Source: Sphaerolaimus hirsutus (lineage: Eukaryota > Nematoda > Chromadorea > Monhysterida > Sphaerolaimidae). From it: DNA of 64,000 nucleotides. Positions 47,001-55,619 of the stretch are shown one piece after another. Within the stretch, counting starts at the first letter, position 1. Each line of letters begins with the position of its first letter. The stretch spans positions 22,468,352-22,532,351 of the forward strand of contig OZ038453.1 of assembly GCA_964036195.1 (NCBI GenBank). Direction: 5' to 3'. The notes below the pieces were generated by a model. That model searched no databases. It was not told the DNA's origin and saw only the letters and a list, made by a program, of their open reading frames with translations. Both the position numbers and the translations under genes were made by a program.

Positions 47001-49708
47001 TCCAGCCGCTGAAATTTTTTTTTCCGTTTCCGTTTTCCATAAAAAAATTTTTTTGACACCCTACCGACAATGCCCCTTTAACAAATACAGCGACAACCTC
47101 CGACAAAAAAAGTGTGATCTAGTGTGCATGAACACACAATGTATATAATTTAATGGCTGTCTTAGGCAGTTGGGCTGATCAAGTCATGATCAATTGAGGC
47201 TTCACATATGAAAAATATTTCATATATATCCTACAAAAATGGCTTTAAGATTGCATTTTTTGTCATCACAGTTGTCACAGTGTAAAAGGCGCCTTTGTAG
47301 GATGTAGGGTGGAGTGTTTTTTTTGGAAAATGGGAAAAAACTGTGAGGAGATGGGTTAGATGTATAACTTCTACTTTTATTATTTATTGTTTAAGGCAAA
47401 ATTTTGATCTTCCATTTTCCAGCAACTGAATTTTTTTCCCTTCCATATAATGAAGGATATTATGAGGTTTAATCACAAAAAAAAGAATTAGGTAATACAA
47501 TCAAGAGATCAAGCTTGAATAAAATCAATCTCTGGGATAAAATTTTATCTGGCAAAAGCCTGAGGAAAATATGAAAAATATGATAATTTATATCATCTAT
47601 TTTATTTTAAAAATATCAATTTAAAAATATAAGATTTTTGTATTTCTAAAAATAACAAACTCTCATCCACAGGGGGTGGAGGCAGAGGTAGAGGACTTCC
47701 TGGTCCCACTGGAGGATTTGGTGCAGGTTAATTATATTTTATTTTGAGAGAGATTTGAGATTATACTTAATTATATTTTTTCAAAATCTGCCATTTTTTG
47801 GAACGCTAACTACTTGTTGTGTAGGTATATAGTATGTCATTTTTAGAATTATAACAATGCCCAACTCTCATCCACAGGGCGTGGAGGTGGAAGTAGAGGT
47901 GGAAGTAGAGGTGGAAGTAGAGGTGGAGGTAGAGGTGGAGGTAGAGGTGGCGGTGATTTCATTTATCATTTGTTGAACCTAATTCTTTTGATTTACTCAT
48001 TTCTTGCATGGTGAGGTAATTGCTGAAAAGCCAAGAACTTAGGCCAGTTCCAGATAAGTTAAAGCTCTATGTAAAGTCATGTAAAAGACAATCTAACATG
48101 TTAAATGTCATGTAAGACCCCTTAAGACATCAAAAATAATGCAAAATGTTAAAAACTGCAAAAAGTACAGAAAGTAAAAGCAGTGATGATTTGTTTGTTT
48201 CTTCTATTCACCCCAGGACTGTATTTGCTTGCCAAACTTGTCTGTTTTGCCTGACAAAACTGATGGACCAATTAAATTTTGCCTCTAGACAGGGGTTATT
48301 TCTAGGTATGTCAATTTTACATCACAACACTGTAAAATAAATCAATGAACATCACAATTGTGTACACAAAAATCATGCAACAATTTACCCCAGATTATGA
48401 ATCAGATGTGGGACCATGGAGGCCGCCACCGTGTCCGAAACGGGAGGGAATGTGTGTCCAGCTGGAATTTACTTCAGTTTGTCATAACAGGGAATTTGTG
48501 CACAAATTGTCTGAGAGGTCAGTGGGAAAGTGGGTATACCCGGTGGACATCACACCTTGCATGGAAAATTACCATAACCCATCTGAATAAAAGGTGAAAC
48601 GATGAAGTTTTTCTCATCATATTTATCACATCGCTGCTACATTGAGTGAATTTGTTTAAGTTTTTTACATGACCATATTCATCAAAATATGGTATCATTC
48701 ATTGTATAGTGATGTGTCGGTTCAGCTTATGTGGCAACATTTTGAGAATAGCTAATAAAAAATAACTAAAAAGAGCATCCAATACAACTAAAAGTTTGAT
48801 TTTGGTTTTTATTTTGATGACTATTAAACAAATCAGCATTAGTCCAAACTTCACAATTCCACCCTCCACATCACAAGACCCTTCCAAACCACTTGATACC
48901 CCCAAAACACAGGAAAGAGGGTGGTGCGGTGCGGTGCTCGACGAGCTGCAGCAGGGGGGACCTGACCTGCACCCAGTTGCTCAGCACCGACCCGCTCAAG
49001 AACACCACCGCCCACGCCCAAGAGGGGGTCTGCTGCCCCACAATTGGTCTGTTGCAGTGAAATGGGCTACTAATTATTAAAATACCGTTTTATTACCTCA
49101 AATTGGAGGTATATTTACCAAAATTTGTCACCTTTTTTCTGCTTTCATCACATTCAAAGACGCCAAAATTGTACCTTTTTAGAGGGTAAATACCTTTTAT
49201 TGGAATGTTTGCATTTTGAGTACAATTTGAGGTAATATGGTAATTTACGTTTTTTGCTCTAATGTGATGAAATGTGAAAAAACTGTCACTGGGCAGAGAG
49301 CAGTTGTTCACCCTGTAAGTGTAAATTAAAGTGTAAAATGTTATAAATGTCAATAAAAATAAATAAATTTTATTACTAAGCTTGACATGACATTTGACAA
49401 ATTCGTATGACATCTTACATGACATTTGTCACTTTACACGATGGGGGACCGTCTCTGGAGTGTATTTGAATACGTACATAACTATGTGGTATTTTCTGTT
49501 TCGATACATTTTTTAGTAAACTCAGTTTTTCTTTTTTTCAGACTGCACAACTGTTCAAGTGGGCAATTCTACATCACAATTCTTTGAGGTTTTCGTCTAC
49601 GTTCGAAGCATGGACAAATGTTTCAAGATGAACATCAGATCCGATGGTGGCAAAAATGACAATGTGTTCGAAAATGTAGACGATTGCACGGTTTCCTGTG
49701 ATGTGTGA
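32098..49708 (+). CDS. ITIH-like gene 3, complete exon set (VIT-VWA-Cys-rich)
   Basis: Exons: 32098-32169, 33040-33218, 34153-34260, 35640-35778, 36640-36780, 40296-40447, 40643-40768, 40870-40983, 41517-41729, 41931-42041, 42351-42462, 42543-42697, 43258-43372, 43765-43901, 45284-45389, 45762-46180, 47673-47720, 47878-47952, 48394-48517, 48913-49046, 49542-49708. The product without the transposon in exon 16 would be about 940 residues, close to the usual ITIH length. It has a signal peptide, VIT, VWA with DYSGSMS and MTDG, the post-VWA ITIH region, a Pro/Gln/Gly tail, Gly/Arg repeats and a 12-Cys module. Known ITIH heavy chains are secreted and couple to hyaluronan; the C-terminal DPHFII coupling motif of vertebrate heavy chains is absent here. 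Oddities: a 111-bp hAT-like element in exon 16 introduces a stop (46160-46162), and exons 5 and 6 join one base out of phase as I call them. Two tRNA-like sequences and an LTR element lie antisense in its introns. Confidence 0.8.
32529..32974. mobile_element. Palindromic element with TGCTGCG ends in intron 1 of gene 3
   Basis: TTATGCTGCGATTACAGCTC at the left is mirrored by GAGCTGTAAACGCAGCATAA at the right. The arms hold GGGCGTAAAATTGA repeats and are inverted over about 200 bp each. Copy 2 lacks it (23099-23112), so it is a recent insertion or an allelic difference. Confidence 0.85.
33040..35778 (+). CDS. Gene 3 exons 2-4: VIT domain
   Basis: Three exons (33040-33218, 34153-34260, 35640-35778) join in phase. 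They give the VIT hallmarks in order: QSRFAETQVTSKLTNP, LPKDAFITNFTMEIDGE, VKEKAAARAVYDAQ, GLVEK, then FEISTNVAANGKATFNMTY and KVLSIIDTQQ. In the ITIH family this domain precedes the VWA domain and is thought to mediate protein contacts. Confidence 0.9.
33420..34090. repeat. Pair of GTGTCAAATG-family fold-backs in intron 2 of gene 3
   Basis: Duplicate of 23515-24000. The first is longer here because its left arm (33430-33600) is present. Confidence 0.65.
35090..35403. mobile_element. Degenerate GCGCCA-family element in intron 3 of gene 3
   Basis: GTGATGGAAATAGCGCCATGG at the left and the inverted CATGGCACTTTTCCACCACTA at the right are present. Internal GCGCCA units have decayed toward GTGCCA. 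Confidence 0.6.
35884..36393. mobile_element. hAT-like element, ACGTAA type, in intron 4 of gene 3
   Basis: CAGAGTTGTACAAATACTGG and the inverted TTTTTCCAACTCTG are flanked by CACACCAT at 35876-35883 and 36394-36401. GTAAACGTAAACG arrays lie at both ends. Confidence 0.85.
37024..37216 (-). repeat. 3' LTR of the antisense element
   Basis: The 193-bp repeat matches 39849-40041 with few changes. It starts AGTTGG and ends CTAACT on the plus strand. Confidence 0.9.
37328..37624 (-). pseudogene. Pol remnant between protease and RT
   Basis: CQNVDEIGCKSVEHD matches the linker upstream of reverse transcriptase in the intact relative at about 63780-63830 (CQNVDEIGCTEVEHE). The frame ends soon after, and nothing of RT, RNase H or integrase follows. 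Confidence 0.75.
37682..38464 (-). pseudogene. Retropepsin-like protease frame of the antisense LTR element
   Basis: CRPDSGADVTIV contains the aspartic protease D-S-G active site, and CDVLLGQDVMPKLGIHM supplies the conserved ILG-like strand. In the relative at 61515-64000, gag and protease share one frame. Here the protease frame is shifted against gag around 38180, most simply a frameshift mutation; programmed frameshifting is less likely. Confidence 0.75.
38166..39308 (-). CDS. Gag-like ORF of the antisense LTR element
   Basis: An uninterrupted 380-residue frame starts at ATG 39308. The middle aligns with the Gag of the element at 61515 (for example FDGEDPLKFELWMGDLKAW and FLESQYGDHFSAQNAMNKL). 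A zinc-knuckle-like motif CVMHGTHTHSTEEC has C-x2-H-x4-H-x4-C spacing. It is Met/Gln-rich before residue 90, suggesting a coiled coil. Confidence 0.85.
   Translation of the reverse strand: MSDSATESSATRQSAEAPAASAAESKNDQGDMVKHLCTFMQSMMKQQERMADKQTTAMDKMLKQQNKMMEMFSEKLSIKHTETAPNAVHDLTSDARYTSEQRRLWTPLLNDKFSTFDGEDPLKFELWMGDLKAWIKLTEVPDEFAVIHVCKCLSGRALRQFEHLSHEDRMTFEQVCAFLESQYGDHFSAQNAMNKLITTKQSAKEQVKDFGLLIESLVRKAMPNIVPAALKVQLKPYFMSGLQNQTLQNALYALLTYELMTFKELVENAERLEFAEKQVKVHAPNAQKFCVMHGTHTHSTEECDIAASQAKRIANEKLARHSGKPGANGFNRPRWWNANRFPPKMQQTAASAENSQMHRKKWCNLHKSVTHDTGLQSAQN
39849..40041 (-). repeat. 5' LTR of the antisense element
   Basis: Pairs with 37024-37216 and is adjacent to the candidate primer-binding site at about 39837-39849. 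Confidence 0.9.
40643..41729 (+). CDS. Gene 3 exons 7-9: VWA domain core
   Basis: Exons 40643-40768, 40870-40983 and 41517-41729 give VVDGYFVHFFAP, then LFVLDYSGSMS with the D-x-S-x-S part of the metal-ion-dependent adhesion site. The Thr loop is SGGTNINSAMKRAL and the Asp loop is IVFMTDGRGG, so all three MIDAS elements are intact and the domain should bind a divalent cation. Exon 10 (41931-42041) completes the domain. Confidence 0.92.
40988..41205. repeat. Palindromic repeat in intron 8 of gene 3
   Basis: CAAAAACTAGTTGACACGCG and TGTCAACTCAGA are mirrored by TCTGAGTTGACTCAGACC and GTTGACACATG. The same element opens the preserved part of copy 4 (about 56270-56500). Confidence 0.6.
41232..41465. 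repeat. GTGTCAAATG-family fold-back in intron 8
   Basis: CCCAGGCCGTGTAAAATGTC at the left and its inverse ending GGGTCTGGGACGGCCCCCAG at the right flank a central ATCCAAATCTTAAG palindrome. Confidence 0.65.
41793..41865 (-). tRNA. tRNA-like sequence (anticodon position GCA), intron 9 of gene 3
   Basis: On the minus strand 73 nt fold as a cloverleaf. The acceptor has 6 of 7 pairs, the anticodon stem TTCAC/GTGAA is perfect with loop ACGCACA, and the T-loop is TTCAAGT. Defects argue for a pseudogene or tRNA-derived repeat: C at position 33 instead of U, two mismatches in the D stem, one in the T stem. A close relative is at the same intron position in copy 4 (56782-56854). Confidence 0.45.
42232..42304 (-). 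tRNA. tRNA-like sequence, degenerate, intron 10 of gene 3
   Basis: A 73-nt minus-strand cloverleaf with a full acceptor stem (GTCCTGG / CTAGGGC), a good D arm (GCTCAGTTGGTTAGAG) and the T-loop TTCGAGT. The anticodon stem is largely unpaired. It is related to the copy in intron 9. Confidence 0.4.
42351..45389 (+). CDS. Gene 3 exons 11-15: ITIH region after the VWA domain
   Basis: Exons 42351-42462, 42543-42697, 43258-43372, 43765-43901 and 45284-45389 carry sequence typical of ITIH heavy chains beyond the VWA: FYAQISNPLL, YEYRDTWPERF, IERMWAYRTIRHLLDQ, RAKALKLSLK and YNFVTELTSLVV. An acidic Glu/Ala/Ser tail ends exon 15. All junctions are in phase. Confidence 0.9.
42770..42965. repeat. GTGTCAAATG-family fold-back in intron 12
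   Basis: AGGGCAGTCCCAGACCCTG starts it; TTTACGCTTTACAGGG ends it. It is inverted around AAAACAGAAAAG. Confidence 0.6.
43550..43656. mobile_element. Fragment of a TTTCCG-family hAT-like element (right end)
   Basis: Repeats of CGGAAAGGGTAAA / GGAAACAGAAAACGG run into AATTGACACCCTA, the terminal sequence of the element at 46445-47063. No left end is seen. Confidence 0.5.
44061..44936. mobile_element. TA-type CCGTATTTCC element with a nested insertion (intron 14)
   Basis: CCGTATTTCCTCGAAATACC and the inverted TCGAGGAAATACGG are bounded by TA. A second inverted-repeat piece with TATACTCGGC / CCGAGTATA ends occupies about 44283-44708. G runs of 8-14 bases are frequent. Confidence 0.75.
45437..45707. 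mobile_element. GCGCCA-family fragment joined to a TA-type fragment (intron 15)
   Basis: TAGTGATGTCAGAAGCGCC and GGCGCTAGCGCC arrays run to about 45630. They are followed by C-run text ending GTCTTATTCGAGGATACACG, a decayed TA-type end. Confidence 0.55.
45762..46180 (+). CDS. Gene 3 exon 16, Pro/Gln/Gly-rich, interrupted by a transposon
   Basis: The frame encodes SSNAGGFQGAAGASAA, then two related units around PPPPPPQRGQ and RPSPQRGQSMG, then HTWGTNTT. At 46051 a hAT-like element begins. The frame continues through it for 37 codons and stops at TAA 46160-46162. The donor CAG/GTGCAT lies at 46180/46181. Removing the element and one target copy restores the frame into exon 17, as in gene 1. 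Confidence 0.8.
46051..46161. mobile_element. 111-bp hAT-like GCGCCA element inside coding exon 16
   Basis: TAGTGATGGAAAAGCGCC and the inverted GGCGCCATTCCATCACTA are flanked by AATACTAC (46043-46050) and ACTACTAC (46162-46169), a 7-of-8 match. Gene 1 has no element here. Confidence 0.85.
46175..47295. repeat. Fold-back element in intron 16 of gene 3
   Basis: The arms GTTTACACTGTGATGACTGTG ... and CATGCACACTAGATTACAC are mirrored on the right (GTGTGATCTAGTGTGCATG, CAGTTGTCACAGTGTAAA). A TTTCCG element (46445-47063) is inserted near its centre. Confidence 0.75.
46445..47063. mobile_element. hAT-like non-autonomous element, TTTCCG family
   Basis: TAGGGTGTCAAATTTCCG and the inverted TTTTTTGACACCCTA are flanked by CCGACAAT at 46437-46444 and 47064-47071. 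Long arrays of TTTTCCG with variants fill it. It has no coding sequence. Confidence 0.9.
47673..47952 (+). CDS. Gene 3 exons 17-18: Gly/Arg/Ser repeats
   Basis: Exon 17 (47673-47720) encodes GGGGRGRGLPGPTGGF and exon 18 (47878-47952) encodes runs of RGGGS and RGGGRGGG. If the donor at 47953 is not used, the frame reads on to a TGA at 48010-48012 through a hydrophobic tail (LLNLILLIYSFLAW). Gene 1 has a similar readthrough tail. In gene 1 the two parts form a single exon. Confidence 0.75.
48394..49708 (+). CDS. Gene 3 exons 19-21: C-terminal 12-cysteine module
   Basis: Exons 48394-48517, 48913-49046 and 49542-49708 join in phase (1-2, 2-1, 1-stop). Cysteine order is PPPC, GMC, SVC; VRC, TSC, LTC, VCC; then DC, DKC, DDC, VSC. 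All twelve are kept in gene 1, as are the lengths of all three exons. An even number in a secreted protein suggests disulfides. I do not recognise a named domain. The donor after exon 20 (GTCTGT) is weak but conserved in both genes. Confidence 0.8.
49310..49440. repeat. GTGTCAAATG-family fold-back in intron 20
   Basis: CCCTGTAAGTGTAAATTAAAG at the left and GTCACTTTACACGATGGG at the right are inverted. A related copy is at 6470-6602 in the same intron of gene 1, so it predates the split of the two genes. Confidence 0.55.
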
Positions 49709-49728
49709 TTTTAATTGTGTGTATTTAT

Positions 49729-49734
49729 ATTAAA
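49729..49734 (+). terminator. Candidate polyadenylation signal of gene 3 (ATTAAA)
   Basis: ATTAAA lies 21 bases after the stop codon and is the nearest canonical-variant signal. Confidence 0.3.
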
Positions 49735-50021
49735 TATGATGTCAAGAATACTTATATTTATCTTTTACTGGTGCTGAAAATTAAAAAAATTTAAACACCA
49801 TTCCAAAAATGGTTGACGCCACTTGTTGCATGCACGATATTTTGCAGTTTGAACTTAATCCTGGGCACTTCGATACAGAGATAGATAGCGATAAATTGCC
49901 CTTTGATGTTCCACCGCACACGCAATGCAATTATGCACGCCTGTTCCGGGCACACCTACACATTTTCTGTTTTCATTGTAATACTCGGTTGTTTGCACAG
50001 CGCGGCCATCGTGTCCGCGGC

Positions 50022-51149
50022 TAGTGATGGAAAGGCGCCGGGGAACCGGTGCCCTGGTGCTGGGCACCGAAGTCCGAAGGGCACCAGCACCGGTGCTGGT
50101 GCGGTGCGGTGCGGTGCCATTTTTCGGTGCCAAAGGTGCTAGCACCAGGGCCAAAGTGAAAGGCACTGGGAAAGGCACCGGGTGTAAAATTTTGTCATAG
50201 GGTGTAAAATTTCGTTCACAGCATGTGCTTTTTCATATTATAAAAGCAGCACTATATTTACCCAACTGTTTTTTTGTCTATTTATTATTAGTGGTATTGG
50301 ATCCAGGACCCTACTCTTTGCAGAGTTTCGCCCTTCCATTTACTACACATCCCTTCTCACGGCTGAGGTTGTATCAGCCTCTAATATGGCCTTGATACTA
50401 GAAGTTGTATACTAGACATACTATCTATCTATCATGTAGATGACTAGTCCCATAGACAAGTAGTTTATCAATTTTCCTTCTGTGTTTGTGACACACATTT
50501 TTCCCTAGTGGATGTATGGAAAATGGTATGGATTTCCCACACGTTCTTATTTGGAAAAGAACGTTCCATCAAATATATTTTGAAATCAGCCATACCATTC
50601 TAAAGATGGAACAAAAAATTGTGTTGTATTTTCGGTCATATAAATATGTTATGTTTCTTTCAACATTTAGTTCATAATTTGTTGTCAGTTTATGATAAAA
50701 TGTACTAACATTTCTTGTATAACATCCACCGCAGTCAGAAGACAACAGTGAATATGTGTATTGGAGCGTATTAAATATTTGAGTCGCATTTGTAATAATT
50801 CTAACTGTGTCAAAAAGTGATCGCCACATCATTTTGATCATTTTAAATGCTCAACCATCAAAATCGGTAGAGAATTCATGGAAATATGCTGTTCCGAACG
50901 TGCGGCCTCTTAGAAAATACCCGATAAATACTTCGAATCTTTCCGTCCAGTGCCGTGCCTTTCAGTGCTAGCACCGACAGCCGGCTGGTGCCCCATGGTG
51001 CTGGTGCTATATTTTACAGAATGGCACCGGTGCCGGTGCGGTGCAGTGCCATTTTTTGCGGTGCCCAAGGTGCCAGGTGCAATTTTGACGCGATGGCACC
51101 AGTGCGGTGCGGTGGGGTGCCACTTTTTACAGTGCCTTTTCCATCACTA
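50022..51149. mobile_element. hAT-like element, GGTGCC family
   Basis: TAGTGATGGAAAGGCGCCGG and the inverted GTGCCTTTTCCATCACTA are flanked by TCCGCGGC at 50014-50021 and 51150-51157. The AT-rich core is shared with 8363-9350. From 49740 to 50013 I see no gene. Confidence 0.9.
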
Positions 51150-51397
51150 TCCGCGGCCACAATGTGCCTGCACACACTATTTTTCACACGAAATTTCGAA
51201 AACCCACACGTCAGCTCAGAACGCATTTGAGTTTTCTACAATGAGGCGGCCGTCAACTACAGTTGATGGAGGTTGAAAATGACTCATTGGTGAAAACTCA
51301 AACACATTCAAAGCTCATTTAAATATGAGTTTTCGAAATTTCGTGTGACAACTAGTGTGCGCAGGGACAATGGGGCCACACGCTCTAGTTGACATCA

Positions 51398-51560
51398 ACA
51401 CTAGGGTTGGGAATTTCAAATTTTTCGGGTTCGTGTATCGGTTCCAAAAGTTTTCGCAGGTATCGGGTTCGGGTCTTGAGGTCGGATATCGGGTCGGGTA
51501 TTCAGGTCAAAATGTCGGGTATCGAGTAATAGAATTGTTGGGTATCGCGCTTTTCATGTG
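51398..51560. mobile_element. One end of a hAT-like element with GGGTATCGGGTTCGGGT repeats
   Basis: TAGGGTTGGGAATTTC opens an array of TATCGGGTTCGGG units that stops where a short GCGCCA piece begins (about 51548). No right end is found. Confidence 0.45.
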
Positions 51561-51689
51561 CATGGCGCCACAGCAAAATGTCCATGTCGCTTTCTGCTTT
51601 GGCGGCGCTTTTACATAACTATTCTTGACTATTCAAATACTCTGCGATATTTTCGTTTGGAAGTTTTGACTGAGTTACCCAATAAGACT

Positions 51690-53157
51690 TTTTGTAGATA
51701 GAGAATTCATAAATTACCGTATTATTACCAATTGTAGGCATCCCAGGCATGCCTTGAATAAAATATTCTCACTAAATATAGGTGCAATTTTGGCCGTTTT
51801 GAACGTGACAGTTTCAAATCAATCATTGTTGTACATGAACGTGACAAAAAATAATTAAAATGCATATTTACGTTATGATATGTTCCAGCAGGGGTTTTGT
51901 AGATTTTGACCCCCGCGGGGGTTCATATAGATAGTAAATCGCTCCTCCGGAGAGATAGATAGCTGACATTTTTTTTTTGGGGGGGGGGGTTCGCGGGGGT
52001 TCAATATATAGGCTTTTCCGAGGTATAGAAGGAAGAAAATGGAAAAAATCGCTAAAAGTAGGAGAAAAACAGCAAAAAATCGGTGTATAAGTACATATAG
52101 TACAAAAAATAGCCGAAAATAGGCAATACGGAACATGAATTAAAATTTTGAAGGTGAAAAAGTATAAAAAGTACGAAAATTAGCTATTTTTGGCAAAAAT
52201 TGGGGCAAAATTTTTTTAAAATCGCTCCAGATAGATAGATAGCTGGCCGATTGGGGGGGGGGGTTCAGGGATATAGTAGCCAAAAATTTTGCGTCCGGGA
52301 TAGATAGATAGCTCTGAGCGGGCCTCCGAGATAGATAGATAGCTGGCTGATCTGGGGGGGGGGTTACACCCAACCCCCCCCCCCCCCTACTAAACCCATG
52401 TGTTCCAGTAAACAATCCATAATTTTCAATAATGCATACCTAGATCAGATTGCATAAGCAAAGGTTTTTTAAAACATTTTTTTGCATGTAAATAACTACG
52501 TCCAAAACAACTAGTCCCTCAATTATGAGTCATCTATTGTTGTTTCCTCAATTTTCTGCAATTTCAGTTGCACCCACTCACTACTATTTAATGTTTCCGT
52601 CTACAAAGTTATTTTTCATTTGAATGAACTTCCCTTAAGAAGTTGTTTTTCTGGAGTGTCTACTTAGACGTGAAAATAAATCAATCAAGTGCGTGATATT
52701 GCAATGCAGAGTTGTTAAAAGTACTGTAATTTATTAAAGTAAAACTTTTATGTATAGTATTAGATTTTTACTCACTCATGAGTACAGAAAACGTAAAGTT
52801 AAAAATTTTACTTTTATACTGCGTGAAAAGTGAGTAAACGTAAATACCTTTATTTTTACTCAGGGAAAATGTAAGTGAAATTTTTTTCGATTTTGTACCC
52901 AGGAAAACATAAAAGTGAGTAAGAGTAAGAGTTGTCACTTTTCCTGCTCATTGCTAGTTGAATCATTTCCGCTGCCATTATTGCAGCTATTTTTGGGCCT
53001 TTGCTTTTTATGAGCCCCAATAACTTTTCGTTTTACGTTTTCGATACTCGCGTGCTCTCAAAAGGTCCGTGTAAAGGTGCTTACAGGTATTTTTTCGGAA
53101 GAAACGTAAACGTATTCACTCAGTACTCAAGTAGACGTATTTTCCAAGTACCGTATT
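51690..53157 (+). repeat. Upstream region of ITIH copy 4, interrupted
   Basis: 51690-51880 matches 18726-19030 and 52410-52915 matches 21240-21740 with more divergence, in the same order as the regions upstream of copy 2 and gene 3. A G-run element occupies 51880-52410. Promoter and exon 1 equivalents are not found after it. Confidence 0.6.
51880..52410. repeat. Insertion with GATAGATAGCT and G/C runs
   Basis: Phrases GATAGATAGATAGCTGGC, GGGGGGGGGGTTC and their inverses are repeated. Similar text lies at 10355-10520, 43060-43150 and 25080-25150. No coding sequence is visible. Confidence 0.55.
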
Positions 53158-53787
53158 TTTTCGAAATACCCCCAGGGGGTTTATTTTTCGAGAGTGAGAT
53201 TTTTGAGGGGAGGGGGGTTAAACGAGTGGCAGTATTTCGAGGGGGGGGGGTTATTATTTCGCCAGAATTTTTTTGAAATCCCAGTACTAAATTGTTGTCT
53301 GTAACATAAACAGACGTCGAAAAATGCTACAAAAACCGCCATGTACATATAACACTCTATAGACTTACCTAGGTGTATAAGTACGCAGACGGTATTTTTA
53401 TAAACCCTGTTCTAACCAACGATGGGTGAGTTCTCAAAATAAAAAAACTTTCTGTATTTTGAGTTTTTCAAAAATGAATATCTGTGTTTTGAGTTGTTTT
53501 CACAAAAAAAACTTGAGTTTCTGTGTTTTATTTATGTGTTTTTTGAAAAAACATGAGTTTTTTTGGTAAAAACTCAAGTTTGTTAATAAAAACTCAAGTT
53601 TTTTTGGTAAAAACTCGAGTTGTTTAAAAAAGTTGCATTTTACAGCATTTTACTGTCGAAACAGTGGTTTTCTCATCAAATATTGGTTTTGCATACGTTT
53701 TGTCGTGTATTGGAAAATTTTCATAAGTTCACTGGTGGTAGTTCCAAATGGGTGACCCATACCTTTGACAGCTTGGGAAGTGAGGAG

Positions 53788-55168
53788 TAGTGATGTAAAG
53801 GCACCGGGGCACCGGTGCCCCGGTGCTGGGCACCGAAGGGCACCAGCACCGGTGCTGGTGCGGTGCCATTGCAATCTTCAGGGGTGCCATGCCGGTGCCG
53901 GTGCCATTTTTTTCAGAATAGCACCGGTGCCGGTGCGGTGCGGTGCCATTTTTTGCCGGTGCCAAAGGTGCTAGCACCAGGGCCAAAGTAAAAGGCACCG
54001 GGAAAGGCACCGGACATGGCTTCATGTGCTGTGCAATTTTGTCCATAGTATGTGCTTATTCATATTTAAAAAAACAGCGATATATTTAAACAACCGTTTT
54101 TGCCTATTTTGTAAACCTCCCATCAAATAAATATACCTACTGTAAAATCCATTATACCCGATACGTGATCTGATGAGCGAATCTCAAATTTTGTTGAATT
54201 TTAAATCATTTTTATATTTTATATTTACCGTATTTCCTCGAAATACCCCCCCCTCGAAATACCCCCCCCCCCCTCGAAATACCCCCCCCCTCAAAATGGA
54301 CACTATGAACTTATAAACCCCTCCCCTCGAAATACCCCCCCCCAAATTTAGTGTATAGAGAACGTACATGACAAAGTCTGCAGTTTGTCATCTGGGTAAT
54401 GCAAAACACACGTTAAAAACGACCCTGTTATGTGAGAACAGTGATTATACGTCTACACACTTATACAAGTCTTTAGAGTCTTATAAATTGCGATTTTTGT
54501 TGCATTTTCGACGTCTGCGTACGTTTCAGACGACAATTTAGTACTTGGTTTTCAAAAAATTTCTGGCGAAATAATAAACCCCCCTGGAAATACCCCCCCT
54601 CGTTTAACCCCCCCTCAAAATTCTCACTCTGAAAAAATTAACCCCCCGGGGGTATTTCGAGGAAATACGGTATCTTACTTGTTTGTTCAAAATTTGTTGT
54701 CAGTTTATGACAGAGATAGTTCCATTCTCTATACAGCAACGACTCCGATCAGTAGACAATAGTGGCTATGGACATTGCAGTGAATTAAATATTTTATCCT
54801 TCATTTGTAATCATTGTAATTGCTTCATAAAAGTGATTGCCACAACATTCTGATCATTTTAAGTGCTCAACCATCAAAATCGGTTGAAAATTCATGGAAA
54901 TATGCACTTCCAAAGGTGAGACGACAGAGAAACTGCCCGATATTTACTTCAGAAATTCCAGCCCGGTGCGGTGCCTTTCGGTGCTAGCACCGGCAACCCA
55001 CCGGTGCCCTTCGGTGCTGGTGCCATTTTTTCCAAAAGGCACCGGTGCATGTGCGGTGCGGTGCCATTTTCTGGCCGGTGCCCCAGGGTGCCAGGTGCCC
55101 TTTTCATGCGTTGGCAAAGGTGCCGGTGCGGTGCGGTGCCATTTTTCCCGGTGCCTTTAACATCACTA
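53788..55168. mobile_element. hAT-like element, GGTGCC family, nested
   Basis: TAGTGATGTAAAGGCACCGG and GGTGCCTTTAACATCACTA lie between GTGAGGAG at 53780-53787 and 55169-55176. It is nearly identical to 8363-9350 and contains a TA-type element (54228-54670). Confidence 0.9.
54228..54670. mobile_element. TA-flanked CCGTATTTCC element, empty site at 8850
   Basis: CCGTATTTCCTCGAAATACC and the inverted end lie between TA dinucleotides. The sister hAT-like copy has TATTTATCTTAC uninterrupted at about 8851, a second direct demonstration of the TA duplication. Confidence 0.9.
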
Positions 55169-55351
55169 GTGAGGAGCCCTCAGCTCAATTGTGTTAGCTG
55201 GCAGACCCTGGTGGACACTCCTCAACACTTCGATCACAGTCCCTAATATTGTCGAAACCACCAGGAGATGCCAACACCATTATTTTTTTGGGTACTTATT
55301 TCATCGTTAAACTTGGATACTATGTACATATTTACACACTATACATACATG

Positions 55352-55605
55352 CATATACTCGGTGTACGTGATACTCTGCCCTCGCACTGATTTATGTCTC
55401 GTGTTGGAAGCGTGCCAATGATTATGTAATCATGCGAGTTCCGTTAAAATATGAAAAAAATTCATCGATGTGAATATGTTTATGAATAACGTCATAACAA
55501 CAATCAATTTTGTCATCTTTTTATGAAACTCGGACGCGTTAACCATCGTTGGCACACTTCCAGTGGGAACCACGCGCGCAGGTGTAAAGTAACCGGAGTA
55601 TACCT
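55352..55605. repeat. Inverted copy of the GGAAGCGTGCCAA element
   Basis: It is the reverse complement of the type at 7484-7730 (GTGTTGGAAGCGTGCCAATG ... CCAGTGGGAACCACGCG), with TATACTCGG / CCGGAGTATA ends. Confidence 0.65.
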
Positions 55606-55619
55606 TATGTATGTACATA

